Assembly (NCBI GenBank): GCA_016179865.1
Contig: JACPCJ010000056.1
Coordinates: 1 to 44,577, forward strand
Source of the DNA: Actinomycetota bacterium
GTDB taxonomy: Bacteria > Actinomycetota > Acidimicrobiia > IMCC26256 > JACPCJ01
DNA length: 44,577 bases
Direction of reading: 5' to 3'
The notes under the pieces are model-generated. The model saw only the letters and a list, made by a program, of their open reading frames with translations. It had not been told where the DNA came from and ran no database searches. Of this stretch, positions 8,793 through 16,766 are shown one piece after another; position 1 is the first letter of the stretch, and every line of letters starts with the position of its first letter. Made by a program: the position numbers and the translations under genes.

Positions 8793-9638
8793 TCATCGCC
8801 CGGTTGACAGGGGGCGTCTGCGGGCTTGCCCTGCGAGGTCGGCGAGCCTGCGGGCGGTCGTTCGGGGCAGGTGCACCACTTCCCGCCACGTGAAGCGACC
8901 GGGGAGCCAGCCCGTGGCGGCGACAACCGCCGTTTCCCGCCGAGCGTCGTAGACGGGCTGGTCTCGGTGTTGCTGACCGTCGAGTTCGAGGAAGAGGCCG
9001 ATTTCCTCCCACGACAGGTCGACCCGGCCCACGATTTCATCGTGACCGTTCCGGACTTCGAGCTGTCTCGTCGGTGGCCCGAGGTCGGGAACCTCACGGG
9101 CCAGTTGGACCATGAGGGTCTCGAGAAGGCTCTCGGTCGGTGGAGCGCCGGGCGGCCGGAGGGCCAACACCCGACGAATCCGAGCGGTGCCGGGCGTCCT
9201 TGCCCGCGCCAGTGCAGGGAGGGCGGCTTCGAGCTCTGCGACCGACGCGAGGCGCTTACGGAGGGCGGACTCGAAGGCTTGCTCCCAAACGTCGTCGTCG
9301 AGCGTCGGTGCGAGATCAACCAGGGTTTGGAGGCCGTCCGCGCACCGCATCCCGTCGACGTTGAGTTCTCCGGTCACGGGCCCGCGAAACCGTCGCCCGG
9401 GGGTGTCGAGCACGACGGCGTCCAAGCCGTGAAGGACTCCCGCCAGCGCCCCCCGAGCGACGCCGTCGGCGGCCAGCACCCCGGCACGGGCCTGGTCGAA
9501 CAGATCCGGCTCGCCAGAACCCTCTGCGTAGACCCCGCGCATGACCTTTGTCCATCGCCCCGTTCTCTCGCCCCAGCGAAGGGTCGACGGGCTGAGCCCG
9601 AGCGACTGGGCCTCCGCTGTCGTGAACAAGCGCCGCAT
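8793..9638 (-). CDS. AbiEi-type antitoxin domain fused to DUF559 (endonuclease-like fold)
   Basis: This is a 281-residue protein. The N-terminus (MRRLFTTAEAQSLGLSPSTL, then KVMRGVYAEG) is the wHTH region of the AbiEi antitoxin family. The C-terminus (VGRVDLSWEEIGLFLELDGQ, HRDQPVYDARRETAVVAATG, ARRLADLAG) is DUF559, related in fold to the Vsr/restriction-like endonucleases, with Asp and Glu in the places expected of the nuclease site. The start is ATG 9638 with GGGAGG upstream. No AbiEii nucleotidyltransferase toxin lies next to it, so it is an orphan. This fusion is common and multicopy in high-G+C Actinobacteria, and its function is not established. Confidence 0.75.
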   Translation of the reverse strand: MRRLFTTAEAQSLGLSPSTLRWGERTGRWTKVMRGVYAEGSGEPDLFDQARAGVLAADGVARGALAGVLHGLDAVVLDTPGRRFRGPVTGELNVDGMRCADGLQTLVDLAPTLDDDVWEQAFESALRKRLASVAELEAALPALARARTPGTARIRRVLALRPPGAPPTESLLETLMVQLAREVPDLGPPTRQLEVRNGHDEIVGRVDLSWEEIGLFLELDGQQHRDQPVYDARRETAVVAATGWLPGRFTWREVVHLPRTTARRLADLAGQARRRPLSTGR

Positions 9639-9795
9639 CGACGCCTCCCCGCATTTGGCGCCGCGCAGTGGTCGTGATCTGGCCCGGAAACGGGCTTGGC
9701 ACGACATCTGCGTGGCGTGAAACCGCTCGCAAGGGGAAGCAGCAGGGGAAGCGGCCATGACCAGGTTCGGAACGCCCAGCATGGCGTTGGGGTGT

Positions 9796-9801
9796 GACAA
9801 T
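9796..9801 (+). promoter_or_regulatory. Possible -10 element (GACAAT) of the thiO-thiS-thiG operon
   Basis: GACAAT ends 9 nt before ATG 9811, near the leaderless spacing seen elsewhere. I looked for a TPP riboswitch in 9640-9810 and found none of its conserved blocks. Confidence 0.35.
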
Positions 9802-9810
9802 GACGGTTGG

Positions 9811-10955
9811 ATGGATTCACGGGACGTTGTCGTCGTCGGCGGGGGGGTCATCGGCCTCGGGGTGGCGTGGCGGTGCGCGCAGCGAGGTCTGACGGTCACG
9901 GTGGTCGACGACCGGCCCGGGCGGGGGGCGTCCCACGCCGCCGCGGGCATGATCGCCCCGGTGTCCGAGGTGACCTACGGCGAGGAGACGCTCCTCACCC
10001 TCACCATGGAGTCGGCGAGGCGCTGGCCCGGTTTCGCCGCCGAGCTGGAGCGGGCGTCGAGCCACCCCATCGGCCACCTGCGGGAGGGCTCGCTCGCCGT
10101 CGCCCTCGACGCCGACGACAACCGCGCCCTCGAGGCCCTCTTCCGCTTCCAGCGCTCGCTCGGGCTCGACGCCGAGCGCCTGACCGGGAGCGAGTGCCGC
10201 GAGCTGGAGCCGGCCCTGGTGCCCGGGGTGCGGGGGGGCGTTCTGGTGCGGGGAGAGCAGCAGGTCGACAACCGGGCCACGACCGCCGCGCTCCTCCTGG
10301 CATGCGAACGGGCCGAGGTCGAGCTCGTCGCCGCCCGGGCCGACGAGGTGCGCTTTGTGGGCGACCGGGTCGTGGGAGTGGCCGTCGGGGGCGAGCCGAT
10401 CGAGGCCCCGGTCACGGTGCTGGCGGCCGGCGCCTGGTCGGGCAGCCTGCCCGGCCTCCCCCCTGGAGTGCTCCCGCCCGTCCGGCCGGTCAAGGGCCAG
10501 ATCCTGCGGCTCATGTCCCCCGGAGGCGGGAAGGACCGGCTGCTCCAAAGGGAAGTGTGGGGCCGGGTCGAGGGCCGCGAGGCGTACCTGGTCCCGCGGG
10601 CCAGCGGTGAGATCGTGGTCGGCGGCACGGTCGAGGAGCAGGGGTTCGACACCACCGTCACGGTGGAGGGGGTGCGGGCCATGCTGACCGCCGCCTTCAC
10701 CCTCGTGCCCGGGATCGACGAGTGCGAGTTGGTCGAGGCCACGGCCGGCCTGCGCCCGGCCACCCCCGACAACGCCCCCGTCCTCGGCCCGTCGGCGCTC
10801 GATGGCCTGGTGCTCGCCACCGGCCACTACCGGCACGGCTTCCTCCTGCTCCCGGTCACCGCCGACGCCGTCGCCGAGGTCGTGGTGAGCGGCCAGGTGC
10901 CCGAGGAGATCCGGGCGTTCTCGATCGACCGCTTCACCCGGGCGGGAGCACCGGC

Positions 10956-10959
<4 letters not shown>
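9811..10959 (+). CDS. thiO: Glycine oxidase ThiO
   Basis: The 382-residue FAD-dependent oxidase converts glycine to iminoglycine (dehydroglycine), the precursor of the thiazole ring of thiamine in aerobic bacteria. The dinucleotide-binding motif VVVVGGGVIGLGVAWRCAQRG is at residues about 6-26 and is followed by GRGASHAAAGMIAP. Later blocks are VTVLAAGAWSG, VRPVKGQILRL, YLVPRASGEIVVGGTVEEQGF and ATAGLRPATPDNAPVLG, ending with TGHYRHGFLLLPVTA. All are typical of the DAO family ThiO branch. ATG 9811 was chosen over 9757 because of the -10 spacing and because the dinucleotide fold begins right after it. The stop overlaps the thiS start (ATGA). Confidence 0.92.
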
Positions 10960-12028
<1,069 letters not shown>

Positions 12029-12044
12029 TCGCATCCCTCGGTGG

Positions 12045-12116
12045 TGTCGCCAAACAGCGACACTGCTAAATTGTCGTCGAGTAGCGACATTGCTACATTG
12101 TCATACTATGGCGACA
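12045..12116 (+). promoter_or_regulatory. Predicted HipB operator array: three TGTCG-N8-CGACA sites, 27-bp period
   Basis: Inverted repeats occur at 12045-12062, 12072-12089 and 12099-12116 (the last has TGTCA on the left). Each has exactly 8 bp between the half-sites, and successive sites are 27 bp apart. This is the geometry of the E. coli HipB operators (TATCC-N8-GGATA). Promoter candidates lie inside: TTGTCG (12071) with 17 bp to TACATT (12094), and TACTAT (12104-12109) 6 nt before the hipB ATG. The last operator base is the A of that ATG. Confidence 0.75.
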
Positions 12117-12409
12117 TGGAGCATACCGTGAGCCGCATTCGCACCGTGCGGGATCTCGCAAACACGATTCGCGGGCATCGCCGGGAGCGCGGCTGGACCC
12201 AGGCCGAGCTCGCCCGCCGAGCACAGGTCTCACGGTCGTGGCTGATCGATGTTGAGGCGGGCAAGAGGCCGACCGTGGAGTTCGGTCGGATTCTTCGCGT
12301 GCTCGATGCGCTCGGCATCGATCTCACGACCGCGACCCCCATGCGCACCGACGCCGAAGCGGCGGTTCCACTCGACCTGGACGAGCACCTGGATCGATAT
12401 CGTCCGTGA
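12116..12409 (+). CDS. hipB: HipB-like antitoxin, XRE-family DNA-binding protein
   Basis: This 97-residue protein has a helix-turn-helix of the XRE/Cro class: VRDLANTIRGHRRERGWTQ, then AELARRAQVSRSWLIDVEAG and ILRVLDALGIDL. It neutralises HipA and represses the operon. ATG 12116 is preferred because a -10 lies 6 nt upstream and the third operator ends on it. The open frame back to 12041 is made of operator repeats. The stop overlaps hipA by GTGA. Codon third positions here are visibly less G/C-saturated than in thiG next door, which hints at transfer. Confidence 0.85.
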   Translation: MEHTVSRIRTVRDLANTIRGHRRERGWTQAELARRAQVSRSWLIDVEAGKRPTVEFGRILRVLDALGIDLTTATPMRTDAEAAVPLDLDEHLDRYRP

Positions 12410-13683
12410 CCGCAAACACTCTCGTCGTGGCGCTGCACGGAGTCGTCGCCGGCACGCTGACGCGCACGCGTACGGGCCTGCGCTTTGAGTACGCGGATGC
12501 CTATCGACACGACCCGTCGGCAACCCCGTTGTCGGTCGCCATGCCCCTCGCGGTCGAAGCACACACGCACGCGACCGTCGGGCCATGGGTACGCGGGCTC
12601 CTGCCCGATGACCTCGAGGTCCTCAGGCGGTGGGCACGCCACTTCGACGTGCGCGGCACGGCACCGTTCGACCTCCTTGCGGCGCCGATCGGTGAAGACT
12701 GCGCAGGCGCGGTCCAGTTAGCGAAACCGGAACGGATCGACGAAGTCCTCGCGCGCCCGGGAAGTGTCCACTGGCTGAGCGAGGCAGACCTGGCTGATCG
12801 TCTCGCCACACTCCGCACCGACGGTGCGAGTTGGCTCGGGCCTGACTTCACGGGGCAGTGGAGCCTCGCCGGACACCAGCCAAAGACCGCTCTCCGTCAC
12901 GAGGATGGTCGGTGGGGTGACCCCCGCGGCGCAGCCGCCACGACGCACATTCTCAAACCGGCGATTGCGGGCCTTAATGACCACGACCTCAATGAACACC
13001 TGTGTCTCGGTGCAGCTCGAAGAGCGGGCCTCGTCGTCGCGCGCACCGGTCTCGATCGCTTCGGGGACCACAGCGCGGTCGTCGTGGAGCGCTACGACCG
13101 GCGATGGGAGGCGGGCGACGTGGTGCGAGTTCACCAAGAAGACGTCTGCCAGGCGCTCGGGGTACTCCCTGACGGCAAGTACGAATCGGATGGCGGACCT
13201 TCGGCACGCGACGTCGTCACCTTGCTCCGTTCAGCCATCCCGGCTGGCGCGGCGGAAGATGCAACGTGGCGGTTCTTCGACGCGCTGGCGTGGAACTGGA
13301 TCATTGCCGGAACCGACGCGCACGCGAAGAACTACTCGCTGCTCCTCAGCGGTGATCAAGTTCGGCTCGCGCCGATGTATGACGTCGCCTCGGCGTTGCC
13401 GTACGGCTTTCATCCCCCGAAGTTGCACCTGGCGATGAAGATCGGGGGCGAATACCAGCTGAGCATCATCGAGAAGCGCCACTGGGTCCGCCAGGCCAAG
13501 GTCGCTTCGCTTGATCCAGACGCCGTGCTCGCACGGGTACATGCGCTGGCCCACCGCGCGCCCGATGCCTTCTCCGACGTCGCCAGTGCACCCGAGATCC
13601 GAGCGCTCGACAGCCCGCTCACAGCACGACTCGTCGATGCCGTCACCGCGCGAGCGCAGGAGTGCCGACGCCTCCTGTCATGA
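12406..13683 (+). CDS. hipA: HipA-family serine/threonine kinase toxin
   Basis: The 425-residue protein has the HipA N-terminal subdomain (VVALHGVVAGTLTRT, PLSVAMPL, VRGLLPDD) and the kinase-like core. Core motifs are WSLAGHQPKTALRH (P-loop-like ATP contact), THILKPA, NEHLCLGAARRAGLVVA, FGDHSAVVVERYDR, the catalytic loop GTDAHAKNYSLL, and LAPMYDVASALPYG (metal-binding Asp). E. coli HipA inactivates glutamyl-tRNA synthetase by phosphorylation and causes persistence; the target here is unknown. All catalytic residues I can check are present, so it should be active. It is coupled to hipB by a 4-base overlap. Confidence 0.92.
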   Translation: MTANTLVVALHGVVAGTLTRTRTGLRFEYADAYRHDPSATPLSVAMPLAVEAHTHATVGPWVRGLLPDDLEVLRRWARHFDVRGTAPFDLLAAPIGEDCAGAVQLAKPERIDEVLARPGSVHWLSEADLADRLATLRTDGASWLGPDFTGQWSLAGHQPKTALRHEDGRWGDPRGAAATTHILKPAIAGLNDHDLNEHLCLGAARRAGLVVARTGLDRFGDHSAVVVERYDRRWEAGDVVRVHQEDVCQALGVLPDGKYESDGGPSARDVVTLLRSAIPAGAAEDATWRFFDALAWNWIIAGTDAHAKNYSLLLSGDQVRLAPMYDVASALPYGFHPPKLHLAMKIGGEYQLSIIEKRHWVRQAKVASLDPDAVLARVHALAHRAPDAFSDVASAPEIRALDSPLTARLVDAVTARAQECRRLLS

Positions 13684-13837
13684 GCGAGGACGTCACGACG
13701 TGTCAAAGGGCGCACTCCCAGAGCGCGGACATCGGTACAGCCCACAGGCCTTCACCGAACGAGAGGGGTTCCGGCCCGGTGTGCAGCACCACCCCGCCCA
13801 CGAAGCGTTCCCCGGCGCGGCGGCGAAGATGGCGGAG

Positions 13838-13880
13838 CCCGGCGGATAAGGCCGCCGCTCGTGCAGCGAGACGGCGGGTC
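13838..13880 (+). repeat. Partial duplicate of the promoter/start region of the 15399 gene (left copy)
   Basis: This 43-bp stretch matches 15376-15418 at about 36 positions, with a shared core CGCCGCTCGTGCAG and a shared CGGATAA. In the right copy the sequence holds the -10 and GTG start of the PaaK-like gene. Here it has no gene behind it. It sits in the gap (13684-13879) between hipA and the HEPN remnant; I see nothing else in that gap. Confidence 0.6.
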
Positions 13881-14071
13881 TACGACCCCGCCTCGCCGAA
13901 GGCCTCCCGGGCTGATCTGGCGACCCGCTCTGCGGCGGTGACCAGACCACGGATGCGCTCACTTGCGACATCGGCCATGTCTGCTGGATCCCGGCCCTCG
14001 ATCGACCAGGGATTCAGGGAGTCGAGGTCGTCGGGGGCAAACCGGTCACGGTCAGGCGACGGCGCGCTCAT
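13880..14071 (-). CDS. Truncated HEPN-domain protein (C-terminal half), partner of MNT
   Basis: The 63-residue frame from ATG 14071 contains LDSLNPWSIEGRDPADMADVA, with a helix after it (IRGLVTAAERVARSAREAF). This resembles the last third of HEPN toxins, where the stretch around NPW..EGR leads into the final helix. The N-terminal helices, including the RX4-6H ribonuclease motif, are absent, since a full HEPN protein has about 130 residues. It overlaps the MNT gene by 20 bp in the normal MNT-HEPN order. It is probably a decayed toxin. The HEPN assignment rests on a short match. Confidence 0.5.
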   Translation of the reverse strand: MSAPSPDRDRFAPDDLDSLNPWSIEGRDPADMADVASERIRGLVTAAERVARSAREAFGEAGS

Positions 14072-14420
14072 ACACGACTTCGCCTTCGCGTGATGGCCAG
14101 TAGAACATCGTGCCGTTGACGTCCTTCTTCCGTTCGAACTCCGCCACATCGGTCACGACGACGTCGCACGGGATCGGGGCAGTGATGGCCCGACGTATGG
14201 CGCCCATCAGGTCGACTCGTGTCCCCGGATCGACTTCATCGAACACAACAAGGAGGTCCAGATCGCTGTCGGGGCTCTCGTCGCCACGACCCACGGAACC
14301 GAAGACGATCACCTTCGCCGGGTTGAACTCGCGGACGACGTCGCCGACCGCGGTTGACACCCATTCACGCAGGGTCTTGCCGTTCCACCTTCCATCGGCG
14401 AACACGGCTTGTTGGCTCAT
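14052..14420 (-). CDS. MNT-type minimal nucleotidyltransferase (antitoxin class)
   Basis: This 122-residue protein carries the pol-beta nucleotidyltransferase signature VIVFGSVGRGDESPDSDLDL (GSxGRG...DxD) near residue 40. A third acidic residue lies in IPCDVVVTD. The C-terminus (MFYWPSREGEVVYERAVA) is that of MNT proteins. In MNT-HEPN systems it adds AMP to the HEPN ribonuclease and so silences it. Here the HEPN partner is only a remnant, so MNT may be left without a target. The start ATG 14420 fits the domain; the frame upstream is not coding. Confidence 0.8.
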   Translation of the reverse strand: MSQQAVFADGRWNGKTLREWVSTAVGDVVREFNPAKVIVFGSVGRGDESPDSDLDLLVVFDEVDPGTRVDLMGAIRRAITAPIPCDVVVTDVAEFERKKDVNGTMFYWPSREGEVVYERAVA

Positions 14421-14666
14421 GCGACGACTTCCGAGAGCCGACCCTCGTGAGGGTGAAACTTGACGCGGGCATTCACACGCCAATTCTCCCACGCCGATCC
14501 CCTTGTGGGCGCCTTCCCGCGATCTGAATGGTCCCGGCAGGGCGCCGCAGGCCAGGAAGGGGCGGAGTGTGAAGGCGGCGCGAGGGTGGCCAGCTTGATC
14601 CTGGAGATGCTGGCCCGGACAGGAGTCCCCGAGCTGGCGACGGATTCTCGCGGGCATTGCCTGACG

Positions 14667-15080
14667 TCAGAGCGCGTCGGCGAGCATCTTGAGAAAGGCC
14701 GCGGGGGAGTAGACGGGGAGGCGATTCGACAGGCCGAGAAGGTGCTTGTCGCCGGAGACGATGACCGCCGAGACGCTGTGGGCGAGAGCGATCAGGTAGT
14801 CATCGCCCGGGTCGGGCGATCGGAGTGCGGGAGGGTCGTCGGGGTCGTCGTGAGCGTCCGCCCCCCGGCGGAGCAGCTCAACGAACTCTCCGGCCTCGCG
14901 GTCGCTGATGCGGGCGCGCAGCTTCGGGTACGCAAGCGCGCGTTCGAGCTCTGCCAGCACCTTTGGCGAGACGACGAGTTCGTAGGCCCCCTCAAGCCAC
15001 GCGCTGAGAACCTTCGCAGGGGAGCCTCGAGGCGTGAGCAACCCCGAGATGAGGACGTTGGGGTCGAGGACGACCCTCAC
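14667..15080 (-). CDS. PIN-domain toxin, COG1569-type (module 3)
   Basis: The 137-residue protein starts MRVVLDPNVLISGLLTPRGS, continues with the Glu in VLAELERAL and the pair in DPGDDYLIALAHS, and ends with VIVSGDKHLL. These are the acidic clusters of the PIN fold in the putative toxin component, PIN family. It starts three bases after the antitoxin stop, so both are read from one promoter. Confidence 0.8.
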   Translation of the reverse strand: MRVVLDPNVLISGLLTPRGSPAKVLSAWLEGAYELVVSPKVLAELERALAYPKLRARISDREAGEFVELLRRGADAHDDPDDPPALRSPDPGDDYLIALAHSVSAVIVSGDKHLLGLSNRLPVYSPAAFLKMLADAL

Positions 15081-15083
15081 GGG

Positions 15084-15314
15084 TCAGCGCTTCGGGCGGC
15101 GGCTGGAATGCTGCGCTTCGACGGCCAGCTCGACGGCCGTCGCCTCCGACAGGTCGCTCCGCTCCCACAGCCGGTCAAGGAGGTCGAGGCCCAGGTGTCG
15201 CCGCAGGGCTTCCTCGATGACCTCCCCGTCACCCCGACCCGTGCGTGCAGCGCGAACCTTCACCGCCCGAAGAACGTCCTCATCGATGGTGAGCGTAGTA
15301 CGCGTCTTTGCCAT
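15084..15314 (-). CDS. Ribbon-helix-helix antitoxin (module 3)
   Basis: This 76-residue protein begins MAKTRTTLTIDEDVLRAVKV and continues with a helix (GEVIEEALRRHLGL). That is the CopG/Arc-like ribbon-helix-helix pattern. The acidic then basic C-terminus (SDLSEATAVELAVEAQ, ending SSRRPKR) would contact the PIN toxin. The ATG at 15314 lies 6 nt after a TATGAT -10, and a palindrome abuts that hexamer. Confidence 0.8.
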   Translation of the reverse strand: MAKTRTTLTIDEDVLRAVKVRAARTGRGDGEVIEEALRRHLGLDLLDRLWERSDLSEATAVELAVEAQHSSRRPKR

Positions 15315-15320
15315 AGCAGC

Positions 15321-15338
15321 ATCATAGCATCTAGATGC
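15321..15338 (-). promoter_or_regulatory. Module 3 promoter (TATGAT) with adjacent palindrome GCATCTAGATGC
   Basis: GCATCTAGATGC at 15327-15338 is a perfect 12-bp palindrome. It is followed at once on the minus strand by the -10 TATGAT (15326-15321) and, after 6 nt, by the antitoxin ATG. It is the likely autoregulatory operator. Confidence 0.55.
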
Positions 15339-15375
15339 GACACCTGGGCTTTGAACCGACCCTGGCAGCAACGAA

Positions 15376-15418
15376 CCCGCCGGATAACGTCGCCGCTCGT
15401 GCAGTGGGACGGCGAGGA
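15376..15418 (+). promoter_or_regulatory. Promoter/start region of the PaaK-like gene; right copy of a 43-bp repeat
   Basis: TAACGT at 15385-15390 ends 8 nt before GTG 15399, the leaderless spacing common in this window. The whole 43-bp segment is repeated, with changes, at 13838-13880. Confidence 0.5.
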
Positions 15419-16679
15419 CCCAGCCCACCGGGCGCGCCATCGCGACCGGTTGCTCCGCGACTATGCGCGGCGCGAGCTGGGCGTGTTTACGCCGTTCTAC
15501 CGGCGCCACCTGAAGGAGCTGGGCGTCGATCCCCGCCGGGTGCGGTCGCTCGCCGATCTGAGCCGGGTCCGGGTCGTCACGCCCGACGACCTGCTGGCCG
15601 AGCCCGAGGAGTTCCTGGCCCACCCCTCGCTGACGGATCTCACCAAGAGCGGTGAGCCGAGGCTCGCGCTCTCGCTGTCCCTCGCCAAACTGACGCGACG
15701 ACTCGACGGGGTCAACCGCGGTGTCGTGGAGCCCCGGTACAAGCCGATCGCCTGGCTCCGGTCGGGCGACGTGCCCCTCGGCTACACGGACGCTGACCTC
15801 GACTTGCTGGCCGAGGCCGGGAGCCGGGTGCTTTCCCTGGCGGGGCTCGACCGCAGCGACGTGCTCGTCGGGCTGACGGGTGGCGGCGCCGATCTCGCCC
15901 ACTGGCAGCTCGTACTGGGTGCGCGCCGGGCCGGGATCACCGCGCTCCACCTCGGGCCGGAAGCCGCGCTGCAAGCCGTGGTCGAAGCCCGGCCCACCGT
16001 GCTCGCCGGTGCCCCGGACGCATTGCTGCGAGCGCTCACGGCGATCGACGAGGTGCCGAGCCTGAGGGCCGTGCTCGTCGTCGGCGCTGATCCCGGGCCG
16101 GGCGAGCGGGACGCGCTGGCGCGGGCCGCGGGCGCGGTCGCTACGGAGCCGCCGGCGGTCGTCGCCTCGTGGGCTCCGCCCGGAGCGCGGGCCCAGTGGG
16201 GTGAGTGCCCGGACGGCGACGGGTACCACACGTTCCCCGACCTTGAGATCCTGGAGGTCGGCCGGGGTGGCGCCATTCACCCGGGCGGGGCCGGCGAGGT
16301 GCTGTGGTCGGCGCTCGGGTGGCGGGGCACGGTGGCCTTCCGGCTCGACACGGGCGTGCGGGCCGAGGTGATCGACGACCGCTGCAACGCCTGCGGGCGT
16401 CGTGGTCCCCGCGTGGTCACCGGGTCGCGCGCCGGGCTCGAGGCACTGTCGGTGATCGAGGACCACGATGGGGTCGCCGAGTTCCTGGTCGAGTTCGGGA
16501 TGCGAGACGGCGCGGCCGAGCTGGTCGTGTTCCTCTCGCCAAAGCGGGGCGCCGACGCCGTCGAGATTGTGGAAGACCTCGATGGCGAACTGGCCGCGAC
16601 GCAGTACGTCGTGCTTCCCCGCAAAGACCTCGACCGCCGCCTGGCCAAGGCCGGATCACGGGTGGTCGACCGCCGGTGA
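15399..16679 (+). CDS. PaaK-like adenylate-forming enzyme (phenylacetate-CoA ligase family)
   Basis: The 426-residue protein follows the PaaK/CapK layout. It has an N-terminal helical part (YARRELGVFTPFYRRHLKEL), VRVVTPDDLLAEPEEF, an AMP-binding core with VLVGLTGGGADLAHWQL and ARPTVLAGAPDALLRAL, WGECPDGDGYHTFPDLEILE, and GEVLWSALGWRGTVAFRLDT. Next is a CxxC turn (DRCNACGRRGPRV) and a small C-terminal domain. Family members activate acids as AMP esters and pass them to CoA, or act on surface-polymer precursors. The usual Ser/Thr-Gly-Thr-Thr-Gly phosphate loop is degenerate (LTGGGAD), so activity is uncertain. It is followed by a polysaccharide ABC exporter, so a role in envelope modification is plausible but inferred. 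Confidence 0.7.
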   Translation: MQWDGEDPAHRARHRDRLLRDYARRELGVFTPFYRRHLKELGVDPRRVRSLADLSRVRVVTPDDLLAEPEEFLAHPSLTDLTKSGEPRLALSLSLAKLTRRLDGVNRGVVEPRYKPIAWLRSGDVPLGYTDADLDLLAEAGSRVLSLAGLDRSDVLVGLTGGGADLAHWQLVLGARRAGITALHLGPEAALQAVVEARPTVLAGAPDALLRALTAIDEVPSLRAVLVVGADPGPGERDALARAAGAVATEPPAVVASWAPPGARAQWGECPDGDGYHTFPDLEILEVGRGGAIHPGGAGEVLWSALGWRGTVAFRLDTGVRAEVIDDRCNACGRRGPRVVTGSRAGLEALSVIEDHDGVAEFLVEFGMRDGAAELVVFLSPKRGADAVEIVEDLDGELAATQYVVLPRKDLDRRLAKAGSRVVDRR

Positions 16680-16717
16680 TCTGCCGACCGGTGAAAGTGC
16701 CGCGAGAGGCTCGCCGG

Positions 16718-16723
16718 TAGACT
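16718..16723 (+). promoter_or_regulatory. -10 element (TAGACT) upstream of the ABC exporter operon
   Basis: GGTAGACT lies 43 nt before ATG 16767. Here a true leader with an AAGGA ribosome site follows, unlike the leaderless genes. Confidence 0.4.
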
Positions 16724-16766
16724 CGCTCGCCACGGCGGGCTCTCCGTCGTGTCTGAAGGACCTCCT

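Noticed and set aside
9640-9810. TPP riboswitch upstream of thiO
   Set aside because: I looked for the conserved CTGAGA and ACCTGATCC-like blocks and saw none; the -10 sits 9 nt before the start, leaving no room for a leader.
14460-15398. Upstream extension of the PaaK-like frame back to 14460 (739 aa)
   Set aside because: The added part lies opposite the MNT, PIN and antitoxin genes; the -10 and domain start support GTG 15399.
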